A stretch of DNA of 64,000 nt from Brachymonas denitrificans (lineage in GTDB: Bacteria > Pseudomonadota > Gammaproteobacteria > Burkholderiales > Burkholderiaceae_C). Made by a program: the position numbers and the translations under genes. Positions 54,948 through 64,000 of the stretch are shown one piece after another. The stretch lies in contig NZ_CAJQUA010000001.1 in NCBI RefSeq assembly GCF_907163135.1, positions 1,937,001-2,001,000 on the forward strand, written 5' to 3'. Under the pieces are notes generated by a model, which worked only from the letters and a program-made list of their open reading frames with translations, was not told the DNA's origin and did not search any database. Position 1 is the stretch's first letter, and every line of letters begins with the position of its first letter.

Positions 54948-56327
54948 TTACGGCGCCGTCACCGGCTTGAGCGTGGCGTTGACGCGGCGCAGCTCGCCTT
55001 CGTCGAGCTGGCTGGTCATGGCGGCCAGGCGCAGCTGGTTCATCACCGCCGAAACGCGGGCCTCGGCCAGCGATTGTGCGGTGTTGGCGTGATCGGTCTG
55101 CGCATTCAGGACGTTGAGCGTGGTGCGGTCGCCCACGGCACGGCCCAGATAGGTTGCATCCAGGCGCAAAGCCGACGCCTTGAGCGCCTCTTCCAGTGCG
55201 CGCACGCGGGCGGCATCGGCCTCGCGCGCGCTCCACAGCAGGCGCGCCTGCTGGCCGACGGTGGTCTGGGCCTGTTGCAGATCCGCCTCGGCCTTGTCGG
55301 CCAGGGCGATCGCTTCGCGTTCCTTGGCGCTGCGCATGCCGCCGGTATAGAGCGGAATGTTCACCTGCACGCCCACCATGTAGTTGGTGTTGCGGTTGCT
55401 GGCCTGGCCGAAGTCGCCACTGCCCCAGACACGGTCCTTGCCGGCCTGCGCCACCAGATCGACTGTCACGGAAGACAGCGCATCGTGCTTGCGTACTTCC
55501 TGCCGCGCGATTTCGGCGGCGATCTGCTGCATGCGCAGCTGCGGGTTGTCGCCCTGCACCGATTGCAGCCATTGCTCCAGCGCCTTGTCGCTCACCAGCG
55601 TGGGCACGCGCGTGGGCAGCATGGCCGTAGGATGGGCCACACCGGTGCTGTCGGCCAGGATCCGGCGCTTGTTGTCCAGATCGAGGTCAGCCGCGACCTT
55701 CTGTGCCTTCAGGCCGGCCAGCGCGGCATCGGCCTCGTGGCTGTCGGTGACGGCCACGTCGCCCAGGCGGAAGCGCTCGTGTGCCTCGTCGGCCGAGCGC
55801 TGCACCGCCTGCAGCTGGTGCGCCAGGATGCGCTGGCGTTCCTGCGCCAGCGCCACGTCGAAGTAGCGCTGGGCGGTGCGCAGCATCAGGTCCATCTGCG
55901 CTGCCTGCCAGCCGCTGTCGCCCAGATCGGCCTGCAGCTTCAATTGGGCGCTGCCGGCCGAGCGGCCGCGGTTGTACAGCGGCTGCTGCGCCTGCACGCC
56001 CCAGCGTGTCATCTTGCCGCCGGTGACCGAGGTGGCAAAGTTCACCCCCGTCATCTGGGGCTGGCCCGGCATGGAAAACGCCGCACCATTCATCTCGGTT
56101 TCGCTGGTGGCAGCGCCTGCCGTGCCGCTGAGCATGACGTTGGGCTTCCACAGCGCCGAGGCCTGGTCGCGCTTGGTCTGGCTGGCGGCATGGTTCAGGC
56201 GCGCGCTGGCCAGTTCGCGGTCATGGCCCTGCACGCCGTTCCAGGCTTCGAGCAGGTCGACCGTGGTGGCCTGGGCGCCACCGGCCAGGGCTGCCAGCAT
56301 CAGGGCCAGCAAAGTCTGTCTACGCAT
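54948..56327 (-). CDS. TolC-family outer-membrane factor
   Basis: 459 residues with signal peptide (cleavage after AGGAQA, about residue 20) and the two-repeat coiled helical pattern of OEP/TolC proteins (ARLNHAASQTKRDQASALWKP and GGMRSAKEREAIALADKAEADL). It forms the outer-membrane exit duct. It starts four bases after trxC and is the last gene of the six-gene operon, completing a tripartite RND pump. No lipobox is seen. Confidence 0.9.
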   Translation of the reverse strand: MRRQTLLALMLAALAGGAQATTVDLLEAWNGVQGHDRELASARLNHAASQTKRDQASALWKPNVMLSGTAGAATSETEMNGAAFSMPGQPQMTGVNFATSVTGGKMTRWGVQAQQPLYNRGRSAGSAQLKLQADLGDSGWQAAQMDLMLRTAQRYFDVALAQERQRILAHQLQAVQRSADEAHERFRLGDVAVTDSHEADAALAGLKAQKVAADLDLDNKRRILADSTGVAHPTAMLPTRVPTLVSDKALEQWLQSVQGDNPQLRMQQIAAEIARQEVRKHDALSSVTVDLVAQAGKDRVWGSGDFGQASNRNTNYMVGVQVNIPLYTGGMRSAKEREAIALADKAEADLQQAQTTVGQQARLLWSAREADAARVRALEEALKASALRLDATYLGRAVGDRTTLNVLNAQTDHANTAQSLAEARVSAVMNQLRLAAMTSQLDEGELRRVNATLKPVTAP

Positions 56328-56331
56328 GAAT

Positions 56332-56766
56332 TTATCCCTTGTGCCGCGCCAGCGATCCCTCGATCCAGCGCTGCAGGTCGGCCGCGCTCATGGCGCCGCT
56401 CTTGCGCTCCACCTCCCGGCCGCCCACATAGAGGGCGAGCGTGGGAATGCTGCGGATGCCGAGCACCGCACCGGTGTGCTGGTTGGCCTCGGTATCGAGC
56501 TTGGCGAAACGCACGCGCGGCATGCGTGCCGCGGCCTGTTCAAACTGCGGTGCCATCATGCGGCAGGGGCCGCACCATGGCGCCCAGAAATCCACCACCA
56601 CCGGCATTTCGGTGCCAGACACGAAGGCCTGGAAATTGGCGTCGGTGAGCGCCACCGGATGGCGCGGCAACAGCTCCGCCTTGCAGCGGCCGCAGTTGAC
56701 TTCCTTGTCCAGATCGGTTTCGGCGACGCGGTTCTTCGCGCCGCAGGCTGCACAGACGATTTGCAT
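56332..56766 (-). CDS. trxC: thioredoxin 2
   Basis: 144 residues. N-terminal zinc-finger cysteines CAAC (5-8) and CGRC (25-28), then the thioredoxin fold with active site WCGPC (64-68). Cytoplasmic disulfide reductase, in other bacteria induced by oxidative stress. Being inside an SQR/RND operon it may reduce protein or glutathione persulfides; this is inference. The ATG at 56764-56766 gives the family start MQIVCAACG. It lies 28 bases after DUF2892 and 4 before the TolC gene. Confidence 0.95.
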   Translation of the reverse strand: MQIVCAACGAKNRVAETDLDKEVNCGRCKAELLPRHPVALTDANFQAFVSGTEMPVVVDFWAPWCGPCRMMAPQFEQAAARMPRVRFAKLDTEANQHTGAVLGIRSIPTLALYVGGREVERKSGAMSAADLQRWIEGSLARHKG

Positions 56767-56794
56767 GATGGACTCCTTTGCGGAAAAAGCGCTC

Positions 56795-57004
56795 TCAGTT
56801 GCCAGGGCGGGCACCCAGCTTGCGCAGAATGGTTTCCAGCATGCACCACTTGGTGAAGCCGCTCTGCAGCAGGTTGGCGCCGACGAAGGCGGTGAACCAC
56901 AGCCAGTTGGTGCTGTGGAAGATCGGGCTGCCCTGCACGCCCAGTGCCAGGGACAGCAGGATGAAGGTACCGCCGATCATACGGACGAGTTGCCAGGATG
57001 TCAT
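56795..57004 (-). CDS. DUF2892 (YgaP-transmembrane-type) protein
   Basis: 69 residues with two membrane helices (about 9-25 and 34-52) and the family text VRMIGGTFILLSLALG and TAFVGANLLQSGFTKWC followed by a Met-Leu-Glu segment. DUF2892 domains are found alone or fused to rhodanese in sulfur-handling proteins (YgaP). A CAAGGAGAA ribosome site precedes the ATG at 57002-57004. It sits 44 bases after the SQR gene. Confidence 0.9.
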   Translation of the reverse strand: MTSWQLVRMIGGTFILLSLALGVQGSPIFHSTNWLWFTAFVGANLLQSGFTKWCMLETILRKLGARPGN

Positions 57005-57048
57005 GATGAGTTCTCCTTGAGGATGGATAGTAAGAAAACCGGAAGGCC

Positions 57049-58365
<1,317 letters not shown>

Positions 58366-61300
58366 TTAATGCGGCACAGCCTCTGTCGGGCCATTGCTCG
58401 CGGGGACCGGCCCGCCGTTGTCCAGCCCGTTGCCGGGCTGTCCGTACTGCTTGCGGTAGGCCATGTAGTACAGCATCGGAATCACCACCAGCGTCAGAAT
58501 GGTGGAGACGAAGATGCCGAAGATCAGGGAGATGGCCAGGCCGTTGAAGATCGGGTCATCCAGGATGAAGAAGGCGCCGATCATGGCGGCCAGGCCGGTC
58601 AGCATGATGGGCTGGGCGCGCGTGATGGCCGACTTGACGATGGCTTCCTCGAAGGGCACGCCCTCCTTCAGCTGCAGGTTGATGAAGTCCACCAGCAGGA
58701 TGGAGTTGCGCACGATGATGCCAGCCAGCGCGATCATGCCGATCATGCTGGTGGCCGTGTACTGCGCGCCGAGCAGCGCGTGGCCCGGCATCACGCCGAT
58801 GATGGTCAGCGGGATCGGCGCCATGATGATCAGCGGCACCAGGTAGGAGCCGAACTGCGCCACCACCAGCAGGTAGATCAGGATCAGGCCGACGGCATAG
58901 GCGGCGCCCATGTCGCGGAAGGTTTCGTAGGTGATCTGCCACTCGCCGTCCCACTTGACGGCGTAGTTGCGGTACGGGTCCTGCGGCTGCTTGATGAAGT
59001 ATTCATCCAGCTTGCCACCGTTGGGCGCCTGGATCTTGTCGAGCTCGCCGCGCATCTTGAACATGCCGTAGAGCGGGCTGTCCACCTCGCCGGCCATGTC
59101 ACCCATGACGAAGCTGACCGGCAGCAGGTCCTTGTGGATGGAAGGCTGCTCGCGCACGCTGTCGCTCACGGTCACCAGTTCGCGGATCGGCACCAGCGTG
59201 CCGGCGCCGGTGCGCACGGACAGCTGCAGCAGCGCGTCCAGGCTGCCCATGGCCTCGGCCGGCAACTGGATCTGCGTCGGCACGGCATAGCGGCTCTGGT
59301 CGTGCAGGAAGGTGGCGGCGTCGCCCGACAGGCCGGTACGCAGCGTGGCCACGATGGCCTGCTGCGGCACGCCGAGCTGGGCCGCCTTGCGGCGATCGAC
59401 GATCAGCTCGACCTTGGGAGCGGCTGCCGTGTTGGTAGTGTCCACGTCAACCACGTTGGCGGTGTTCTCGAACACCTTGCGCAGCGCGTTCGCCACCTGC
59501 TGGCGGCCTTCGGCCTCGGGGCCATAGACCTCGGCCACGATGGGCGACATCACCGGCGGGCCGGGCGGCACTTCCACCACTTTCACGTTGGCGCCGTGGC
59601 GCTTGCCGATTTCCTGCAGGCCGGGCCGCACACGCGTGGCAATGGCGTGGCTCTGGTCCTTGCGGTGCTTGGCGTCGACCAGGTTGACCTGGATATCGCC
59701 CATTTCGCTGGCGGTGCGCAGATAGTACTGGCGCACCAGGCCGTTGAAGTTGATCGGCGAAGCAGTGCCGGCATAGGCCTGGTAGTTCTTCACCTCGGGG
59801 ATGGTGGCCAGATGCGCGCCCAGTTCGTGCATGACGGCAGCGGTCTTCTCCAGCGGCGTGCCGGCAGGCATGTCGACCACCACCTGGAATTCGCTCTTGT
59901 TGTCGAAGGGCAGCATCTTCAGCACCACCAGGCCGAACACCGGCAGCAGCACCGACAGCGCGATCAGGCCGGCCACGCCCAGCCCCAGCAGGCGGCGGTT
60001 GCGCTTGCCGGACTGCGGGTGCAGCAGCGGATTGAACACCTTGCGGAACAGCGGATCGAGCTTGCCGGCCAGGCCATGGCCGGCGGCCTTGCCATGGTCA
60101 TCGCCATGCGTGGCCTTCATCCACAGACGCGCCAGCCAAGGGGTGACCATGAAGGCAATGGCCAACGACAGGAGCATGCCCATGCTGGCGTTGATCGGGA
60201 TCGGGCTCATGTAGGGACCCATCAGGCCGGACACGAAGGCCATGGGCAGCAGCGCGGCGATCACGGTGAAGGTGGCCAGGATGGTGGGGCCGCCCACTTC
60301 GTCCACGGCACCGGGAATGATCTCGCGCAGGGACTTGCCCGGGTAGAGCTGCTGGTGGCGGTGGATGTTTTCCACCACCACGATGGCATCGTCCACCAGA
60401 ATGCCGATGGAGAAGATCAGCGCGAACAGCGACACCCGGTTGAGCGTGAAGCCCCAGGCCCAGGAGGCAAACAGCGTCACGGTCAGCGTCAGCACCACCG
60501 CGGTGCCGACGATGGCTGCCTCGCGGCGGCCCAGCGCGATGAACACCAGCGCCACCACCGACAGCGTGGCGAACAGCAGCTTCTGGATCAGCTTGGTGGC
60601 CTTGTCGTTGGCGGTTTCGCCGTAATTGCGCGTTTCCTCGACGTAGACATCGGCCGGAATCACGGTGTTCTTGAGCTGGTCGACGCGCGTCATCACGGCG
60701 TTGGCCACGTCGATGGCGTTCTCGCCCGGCTTCTTGGTGACGGCGATGGTGACGGCGGGGTATTCGGCACCGCTGCGGGCGCTGGCGCCCTGCCCGGCTG
60801 CGGCTGCCGGGGCTGCGCCGGAGGCTTGCGCTGCTGCGGGGGCAGCCTTGGCGCTGTCAACGGCCCTGTCCCCCTGCTGCAGCGGCTCGCCATACCAGAC
60901 ATAGCGCGCCGGCGGCGGTGCGCCGTCGCGGATATTGGCCACGTCTTTCAGGAACACCGGCTTGCCGCCCGGGGCGCCCACCAGCAGGTCGGAGACGTCG
61001 TCCGCATTGCGCAGGTAGGGGCCGGATTCGATCGCCACGGCCTGGTTGCCGCTGATCAGGTCGCCCAGCGGCAGGCCGAAGTTGGCGGATTGCAGCGCAT
61101 TGCGCAGATCGTGCACGGTGAGGCCGGCCGCGGACAGGCGGGCCGGGTCGACTTCGATCATGATGGCATGACCGGGGCCGCCGATGGTCGTGACCTCGCG
61201 CGTGCCCGGCACGCGCTTGATGTCTGCCTCGATGCTGTGCGCCACGCGCTCCAGATCGAAGGTGTCGCTGTCGGTGCGCTTGGTGTAGAGCGTGAGGGCC

Positions 61301-61773
61301 ACGATGGGCACGTCATCGATGCCCTTGGGCTTGATGATGGGCGAGAGCACGCCCAGGCCCGGCGGCAGCCAGTCGGCATTGGCGCCAACCGTGTCATACA
61401 GGCGCACCAGCGCATCGTTGCGCTTGACGCCCACCTTGAACTGCACCGTGAGCACCGCCACGCCGGGGCGCGACACGCTCATCACGTGCTCCACGCCGGT
61501 CATCTGCGACAGCACCTGCTCGGCCGGAGTGGCCACCAGCGATTCCACGTCCTTCACGGCCGCGCCGGGGAAGGGCACGATCACGTTGGCCATGGTGACG
61601 TCGATCTGCGGCTCTTCCTCGCGCGGGGTGACCAGCACGGCAAACACGCCGAGCAGGAAGGCCACCAGTGCCAGCAGCGGCGTGATCTGCGCCGACTGGA
61701 AGAACGCGGCGATGCGTCCGGAAATGCCCATGCGCGCCGTGGTGGGCGGGGGCGTGGTGTGTTGTTCGCTCAT
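58366..61773 (-). CDS. RND efflux transporter permease (AcrB-like)
   Basis: 1135 residues, inner-membrane pump with 12 helices and two large periplasmic loops. The proton-relay aspartates are present in FSIGILVDDAIVVVEN; helix text ALLPMAFVSGLMGPYMSPIP and LAGIIVRNSILLVDFIN also fit. An Ala-rich stretch (about 301-335, AAPAAAQASGAAPAAAAGQ) interrupts the first periplasmic loop and is probably a flexible insertion. The substrate is unknown; the neighbours suggest a sulfide-related compound. The family members most like it do not carry heavy-metal CusA signatures. It starts 19 bases after the MFP stop. Confidence 0.92.
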   Translation of the reverse strand: MSEQHTTPPPTTARMGISGRIAAFFQSAQITPLLALVAFLLGVFAVLVTPREEEPQIDVTMANVIVPFPGAAVKDVESLVATPAEQVLSQMTGVEHVMSVSRPGVAVLTVQFKVGVKRNDALVRLYDTVGANADWLPPGLGVLSPIIKPKGIDDVPIVALTLYTKRTDSDTFDLERVAHSIEADIKRVPGTREVTTIGGPGHAIMIEVDPARLSAAGLTVHDLRNALQSANFGLPLGDLISGNQAVAIESGPYLRNADDVSDLLVGAPGGKPVFLKDVANIRDGAPPPARYVWYGEPLQQGDRAVDSAKAAPAAAQASGAAPAAAAGQGASARSGAEYPAVTIAVTKKPGENAIDVANAVMTRVDQLKNTVIPADVYVEETRNYGETANDKATKLIQKLLFATLSVVALVFIALGRREAAIVGTAVVLTLTVTLFASWAWGFTLNRVSLFALIFSIGILVDDAIVVVENIHRHQQLYPGKSLREIIPGAVDEVGGPTILATFTVIAALLPMAFVSGLMGPYMSPIPINASMGMLLSLAIAFMVTPWLARLWMKATHGDDHGKAAGHGLAGKLDPLFRKVFNPLLHPQSGKRNRRLLGLGVAGLIALSVLLPVFGLVVLKMLPFDNKSEFQVVVDMPAGTPLEKTAAVMHELGAHLATIPEVKNYQAYAGTASPINFNGLVRQYYLRTASEMGDIQVNLVDAKHRKDQSHAIATRVRPGLQEIGKRHGANVKVVEVPPGPPVMSPIVAEVYGPEAEGRQQVANALRKVFENTANVVDVDTTNTAAAPKVELIVDRRKAAQLGVPQQAIVATLRTGLSGDAATFLHDQSRYAVPTQIQLPAEAMGSLDALLQLSVRTGAGTLVPIRELVTVSDSVREQPSIHKDLLPVSFVMGDMAGEVDSPLYGMFKMRGELDKIQAPNGGKLDEYFIKQPQDPYRNYAVKWDGEWQITYETFRDMGAAYAVGLILIYLLVVAQFGSYLVPLIIMAPIPLTIIGVMPGHALLGAQYTATSMIGMIALAGIIVRNSILLVDFINLQLKEGVPFEEAIVKSAITRAQPIMLTGLAAMIGAFFILDDPIFNGLAISLIFGIFVSTILTLVVIPMLYYMAYRKQYGQPGNGLDNGGPVPASNGPTEAVPH

Positions 61774-61792
61774 GCCTGCCTCTCTGCCACGC

Positions 61793-62884
61793 TTACTGCA
61801 CGCGGGCCGCAGCCTGCGGCTCGGTCACCACACGCTCGCCGGCCTGCAGGCCGGACAGGATCTCGACCTGGTCGCCCGTGGTGCGGCCCAGGCGCACCTG
61901 GCGCAGCAGCGGACGGTTTTTGGCGTCGAGCACGTACAGGCCGGTCATTTCGCCGCGGCGCACGATGGACTTGAGCGGCACGCGGATGTTCTGGCCCAGC
62001 AGAGCGGAGCCGGATGCAGGCGCCGAGCCACCTTGTGCGGCTGCGGCAGCGGCCGGCACCGGCAGCCAGACGCGGGCGAACATGCCCGGCACGGCGCGGT
62101 CCAGCCCGGCCGGCAGGTTGGCGCGCAGCGCCTGCGTGAGCGAGCGCGGATCGACCGCGGGCAGCACCTCGACGCGCGTGGGCGCAATCATGCTGCCGCC
62201 GGCATCGGGCAATTCGACCTGGGCCTTGGCCTGATCGACCTTGCCGATGACGGAGGACGGCACCGAAGCCGTCACGCGCAGGGAGGCCGGATCGTAGATG
62301 GTGAGCAGCGGGCGGCCCGGCATGGCCATGTCGCCCAGTTCGATGGAGAGTTGCGAGATGATGCCGGCATAGGGCGCCTTGACGACGTAGAAGCCGGATT
62401 GCGTGGTGGCGGCAGCGGCGGCGGCCGTCAGCGCGTTGACCTGGGCGGCGGCGGCACGGTAGCCGGCCTCGGCCTGCTCCAGCGCGGCCTTGCTGATGTA
62501 GTTCTTGGCGGCGAGCTGGCGCTTGCGTTCCAGATCCTTGGCAGCCACATCGAGCTGGGCGCGGGCGGCGCCGATCTGCGCCTGGCTCGCGGTGGCAGCC
62601 TGGTTGGCGGCGCGGGCGTCGATGCGCAGCAGCAACTGGCCGGCAGCCACGCGCTGGCCGGCACGCACCGGCAGCTCGACCACGGCACCGGGCACCTGGG
62701 CCGCCAGCGTGGTCTGGCGCAGCGACTCGACCGTGCCTTCGTAGCTGCTCATGCTGCCGTTGGCAGCGCTGGAAACGGCCACGCTGGGCAGGGGCGCCGC
62801 CAGCGCAACAGGACCGACACCGGCACCCAGGGCCGCGACGGCCAGCCAGCCGCCAACGCGGCGCAGAATGGATTGAGGCTTCAT
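61793..62884 (-). CDS. RND periplasmic adaptor (membrane fusion protein)
   Basis: 363 residues. N-terminal signal/anchor (GWLAVAALGAGVGPVALAA), lipoyl half-motifs (TLAAQVPGAVVELPVRAGQRV and FYVVKAPYAGIISQLSIELGD), a helical hairpin between them, and a C-terminal beta-barrel and MP domain ending VVTEPQAAARVQ. It links the RND pump to the TolC-type protein. The ATG at 62884 opens a good signal peptide; an upstream ATG at 62920 is possible. First gene of the six-gene operon. Confidence 0.92.
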   Translation of the reverse strand: MKPQSILRRVGGWLAVAALGAGVGPVALAAPLPSVAVSSAANGSMSSYEGTVESLRQTTLAAQVPGAVVELPVRAGQRVAAGQLLLRIDARAANQAATASQAQIGAARAQLDVAAKDLERKRQLAAKNYISKAALEQAEAGYRAAAAQVNALTAAAAAATTQSGFYVVKAPYAGIISQLSIELGDMAMPGRPLLTIYDPASLRVTASVPSSVIGKVDQAKAQVELPDAGGSMIAPTRVEVLPAVDPRSLTQALRANLPAGLDRAVPGMFARVWLPVPAAAAAAQGGSAPASGSALLGQNIRVPLKSIVRRGEMTGLYVLDAKNRPLLRQVRLGRTTGDQVEILSGLQAGERVVTEPQAAARVQ

Positions 62885-62977
62885 GGCAAACACACCTATC
62901 TTGTTCGAGTGGGGCGACATGGCGGCCCGAAGGCGAACACCACGCAGCAGCACGGCAAGGCCGCGCAGACAATTTAC

Positions 62978-63030
62978 ATTATACGTATTTGTGTGAATAC
63001 GCAAATTCTTAATTGCGCAATCAATTGAAT
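62978..63030. promoter_or_regulatory. divergent promoter/operator region of the ArsR-type gene and the SQR-RND operon
   Basis: An AT-rich stretch in GC-rich surroundings. On the minus strand TATAAT (62978-62983) is the likely -10 of the operon. A 16-base inverted repeat GTATT-N6-AATAC (62985-63000) lies between it and the -35, with a further ATTTG/CAAAT pair (62987-63006). A perfect palindrome ATTGCGCAAT follows at 63012-63021 and an ATTC/GAAT pair spans 63005-63029. These are the expected kind of ArsR-family operator, placed to block both promoters. Binding is inferred. Confidence 0.6.
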
Positions 63031-63071
63031 AGTTGTACAGTGCCAACTCTCCAACCGCATTTCCTGCCCGC

Positions 63072-63449
63072 ATGACTTCCGACGGATTGCTTCAGCATCT
63101 GCCCGCGCAAGCGCTGGAACACATCGCCAGCTACTTCCGCACCCTGTCAGAAACCACCCGCCTGCGCATTCTCAATGTGCTGCGCAGTGGCCCCTGCAGT
63201 GTGGGAGAAATTGCCGAAAAAGTCGAATCCAGCCCGGCCAATGTCTCGCGCCACCTGCTGCTGCTGGCGCAGCAGGGCCTGGTCACGCGCGAGAGCCGGG
63301 GCAACAGCGTGTTCTACAGCGTGGCCGATTCTTCCGTCTTCGCCCTGTGCGATCTGGTGTGCAACCAGGTGGCGCAGCGCTGGGAGGCGCATGACAGCCA
63401 GCGCGAGGCGTTCGACAAGGCCCGCAAGCAGGCAAAGAAGCGCGGCTGA
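63072..63449 (+). CDS. ArsR/SmtB-family transcriptional regulator
   Basis: 125 residues, winged helix with TLSETTRLRILNVL, the recognition helix PANVSRHLLLLAQQGLV and a wing SRGNSVFYSVAD. Cysteines are at 42, 93 and 97 (GPCSVGEI and FALCDLVC). Cys42 and a cysteine in the last helix are the positions used by BigR/SqrR-type persulfide sensors, though the local sequence differs. It probably represses the divergent operon and is released by sulfane sulfur or a metal. The ATG at 63072 gives the family-like start; 13 upstream codons in frame were not used. The 73 bases to moaA contain only a weak AAACC/GGTTT hairpin. Confidence 0.88.
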   Translation: MTSDGLLQHLPAQALEHIASYFRTLSETTRLRILNVLRSGPCSVGEIAEKVESSPANVSRHLLLLAQQGLVTRESRGNSVFYSVADSSVFALCDLVCNQVAQRWEAHDSQREAFDKARKQAKKRG

Positions 63450-63522
63450 TCCACCAAAATAACTAGCCCCCTCCCCCCACCCGCCAAGTGGCAAACCGGC
63501 CCGGTTTTTCTATAAACAGGGC

Positions 63523-64000
63523 ATGGAAGTTTCCGCCCCCGCCTCTCCCGTCCTGTCTGACCCCTTCGGCCGCACCGTGGACTACCTGCGCGTGTCGGTC
63601 ACCGACCGCTGCGACCTGCGCTGCACCTACTGCATGCCGCGGCGCTTTCGCGGTTTCGAGCAGCCCGGGCACTGGCTGACGCTGGAAGAGATCACGCGCG
63701 TGGTAGCCGCCTTCAGCCGCATGGGCACGCGCCGCGTGCGCCTGACCGGCGGCGAGCCGCTGCTGCGCAAGGGGCTGCCGGAGCTGGCGGCCAACATCGC
63801 CGCCCTGTCGGGCATCGAGGACCTGTCGCTCACCACCAATGGCACGCAGCTCGGCCGCCAGGCCCTGCTGCTGCGCTCGGCCGGCGTGCAGCGCCTGAAC
63901 GTGAGCCTGGATTCGCTGCGCCACGAGTGCGTGCAGCACATCACCGGCAACGACTGCCTGGACCATGTGCTGGACGGCCTGCGCGCCGCCCAGCGTGCCG
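63523..64000 (+). CDS. moaA: GTP 3',8-cyclase MoaA, 3' end outside window
   Basis: Radical SAM enzyme of molybdenum cofactor synthesis. About 159 residues are visible. The CxxxCxxC motif reads CDLRCTYC near residue 25, preceded by TVDYLRVSVTDR; RLTGGEPLLRKGL and LSLTTNGTQL follow. The frame is open at the window edge, so the C-terminal second 4Fe-4S region is not seen. It follows the ArsR-type gene by 73 bases on the same strand. Confidence 0.95.
   Translation, partial: MEVSAPASPVLSDPFGRTVDYLRVSVTDRCDLRCTYCMPRRFRGFEQPGHWLTLEEITRVVAAFSRMGTRRVRLTGGEPLLRKGLPELAANIAALSGIEDLSLTTNGTQLGRQALLLRSAGVQRLNVSLDSLRHECVQHITGNDCLDHVLDGLRAAQRA

Noticed and set aside
58369-61974. A 1201-codon plus-strand frame opposite the RND pump
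   Set aside because: Shadow frame with no domain text.
63490-63512. Terminator between the ArsR-type gene and moaA
   Set aside because: The AAACC/GGTTT stem is only five pairs; too weak to call.

Overview
The window is high-GC, gene-dense chromosomal DNA of a betaproteobacterium, most likely a member of the Comamonadaceae (Burkholderiales). The evidence is protein character and gene order: gltB/gltD beside a RAYT-like gene, a yqgE-ruvX-pyrR-pyrB-pyrC' block, hemL facing rubredoxin, dusB-fis-purH, a tandem glycine riboswitch ahead of gcvTHP, and a six-cistron Mrp antiporter with fused A and B subunits. There are no rRNA or tRNA genes, CRISPR arrays or intact insertion sequences. The genus cannot be fixed from the sequence alone.

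Layout. 1-7.1 kb: glutamate synthase (gltD cut by the window edge, gltB with a histone-like Ala/Lys tail) and a RAYT-family gene with a degenerate HUH motif. 7.2-10 kb: a translationally coupled lipid kinase / metallophosphoesterase / PAP2 trio. 10-15.3 kb: an AcoR-type sigma-54 activator divergent from aldehyde and alcohol dehydrogenase genes, with a near-consensus -24/-12 promoter. 15.3-20 kb: an acyltransferase and the pyrimidine/yqgE block. 20-27.5 kb: photolyase, a FimL/ChpA-N-terminal-like protein, rubredoxin, hemL, a second acyltransferase and an MFS transporter. 27.7-31.7 kb: a TsdA-like dihaem cytochrome lipoprotein, then a TonB-dependent copper receptor with a DUF2946 protein. 31.8-35.8 kb: purH, fis, dusB, a YqaA-type membrane protein and a glycine-zipper lipoprotein. 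36-40.2 kb: an APH/P-loop kinase fusion and a methyltransferase / Tat-exported type II SQR / membrane protein operon. 40.4-45.3 kb: glycine riboswitch and gcvTHP. 45.4-51.6 kb: mrpA(B)CDEFG. 51.7-54.8 kb: gshA and an HI0933-type flavoprotein. 54.9-63.4 kb: a divergent ArsR-type regulator and a six-gene operon. 63.5 kb to the end: moaA, cut by the window edge.

The most notable locus is 54.9-63.4 kb. An ArsR/SmtB regulator with three cysteines is divergent from a compact operon encoding a membrane fusion protein, an RND pump, a type I sulfide:quinone oxidoreductase with all three family cysteines, a DUF2892 membrane protein, thioredoxin 2 and a TolC-family outer-membrane factor. A complete tripartite pump is therefore packaged with sulfide-oxidising and disulfide-reducing enzymes behind one putative repressor site. 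With the second SQR (type II, Tat signal) at 38-39.5 kb and the TsdA-like cytochrome at 27.7 kb, the window points to an organism that handles sulfide and thiosulfate actively. Other points of interest are an extra hairpin between the two glycine aptamers, a FimL-like relic at a position where relatives carry the Pil-Chp chemotaxis genes, and the catalytically dead pyrC'.
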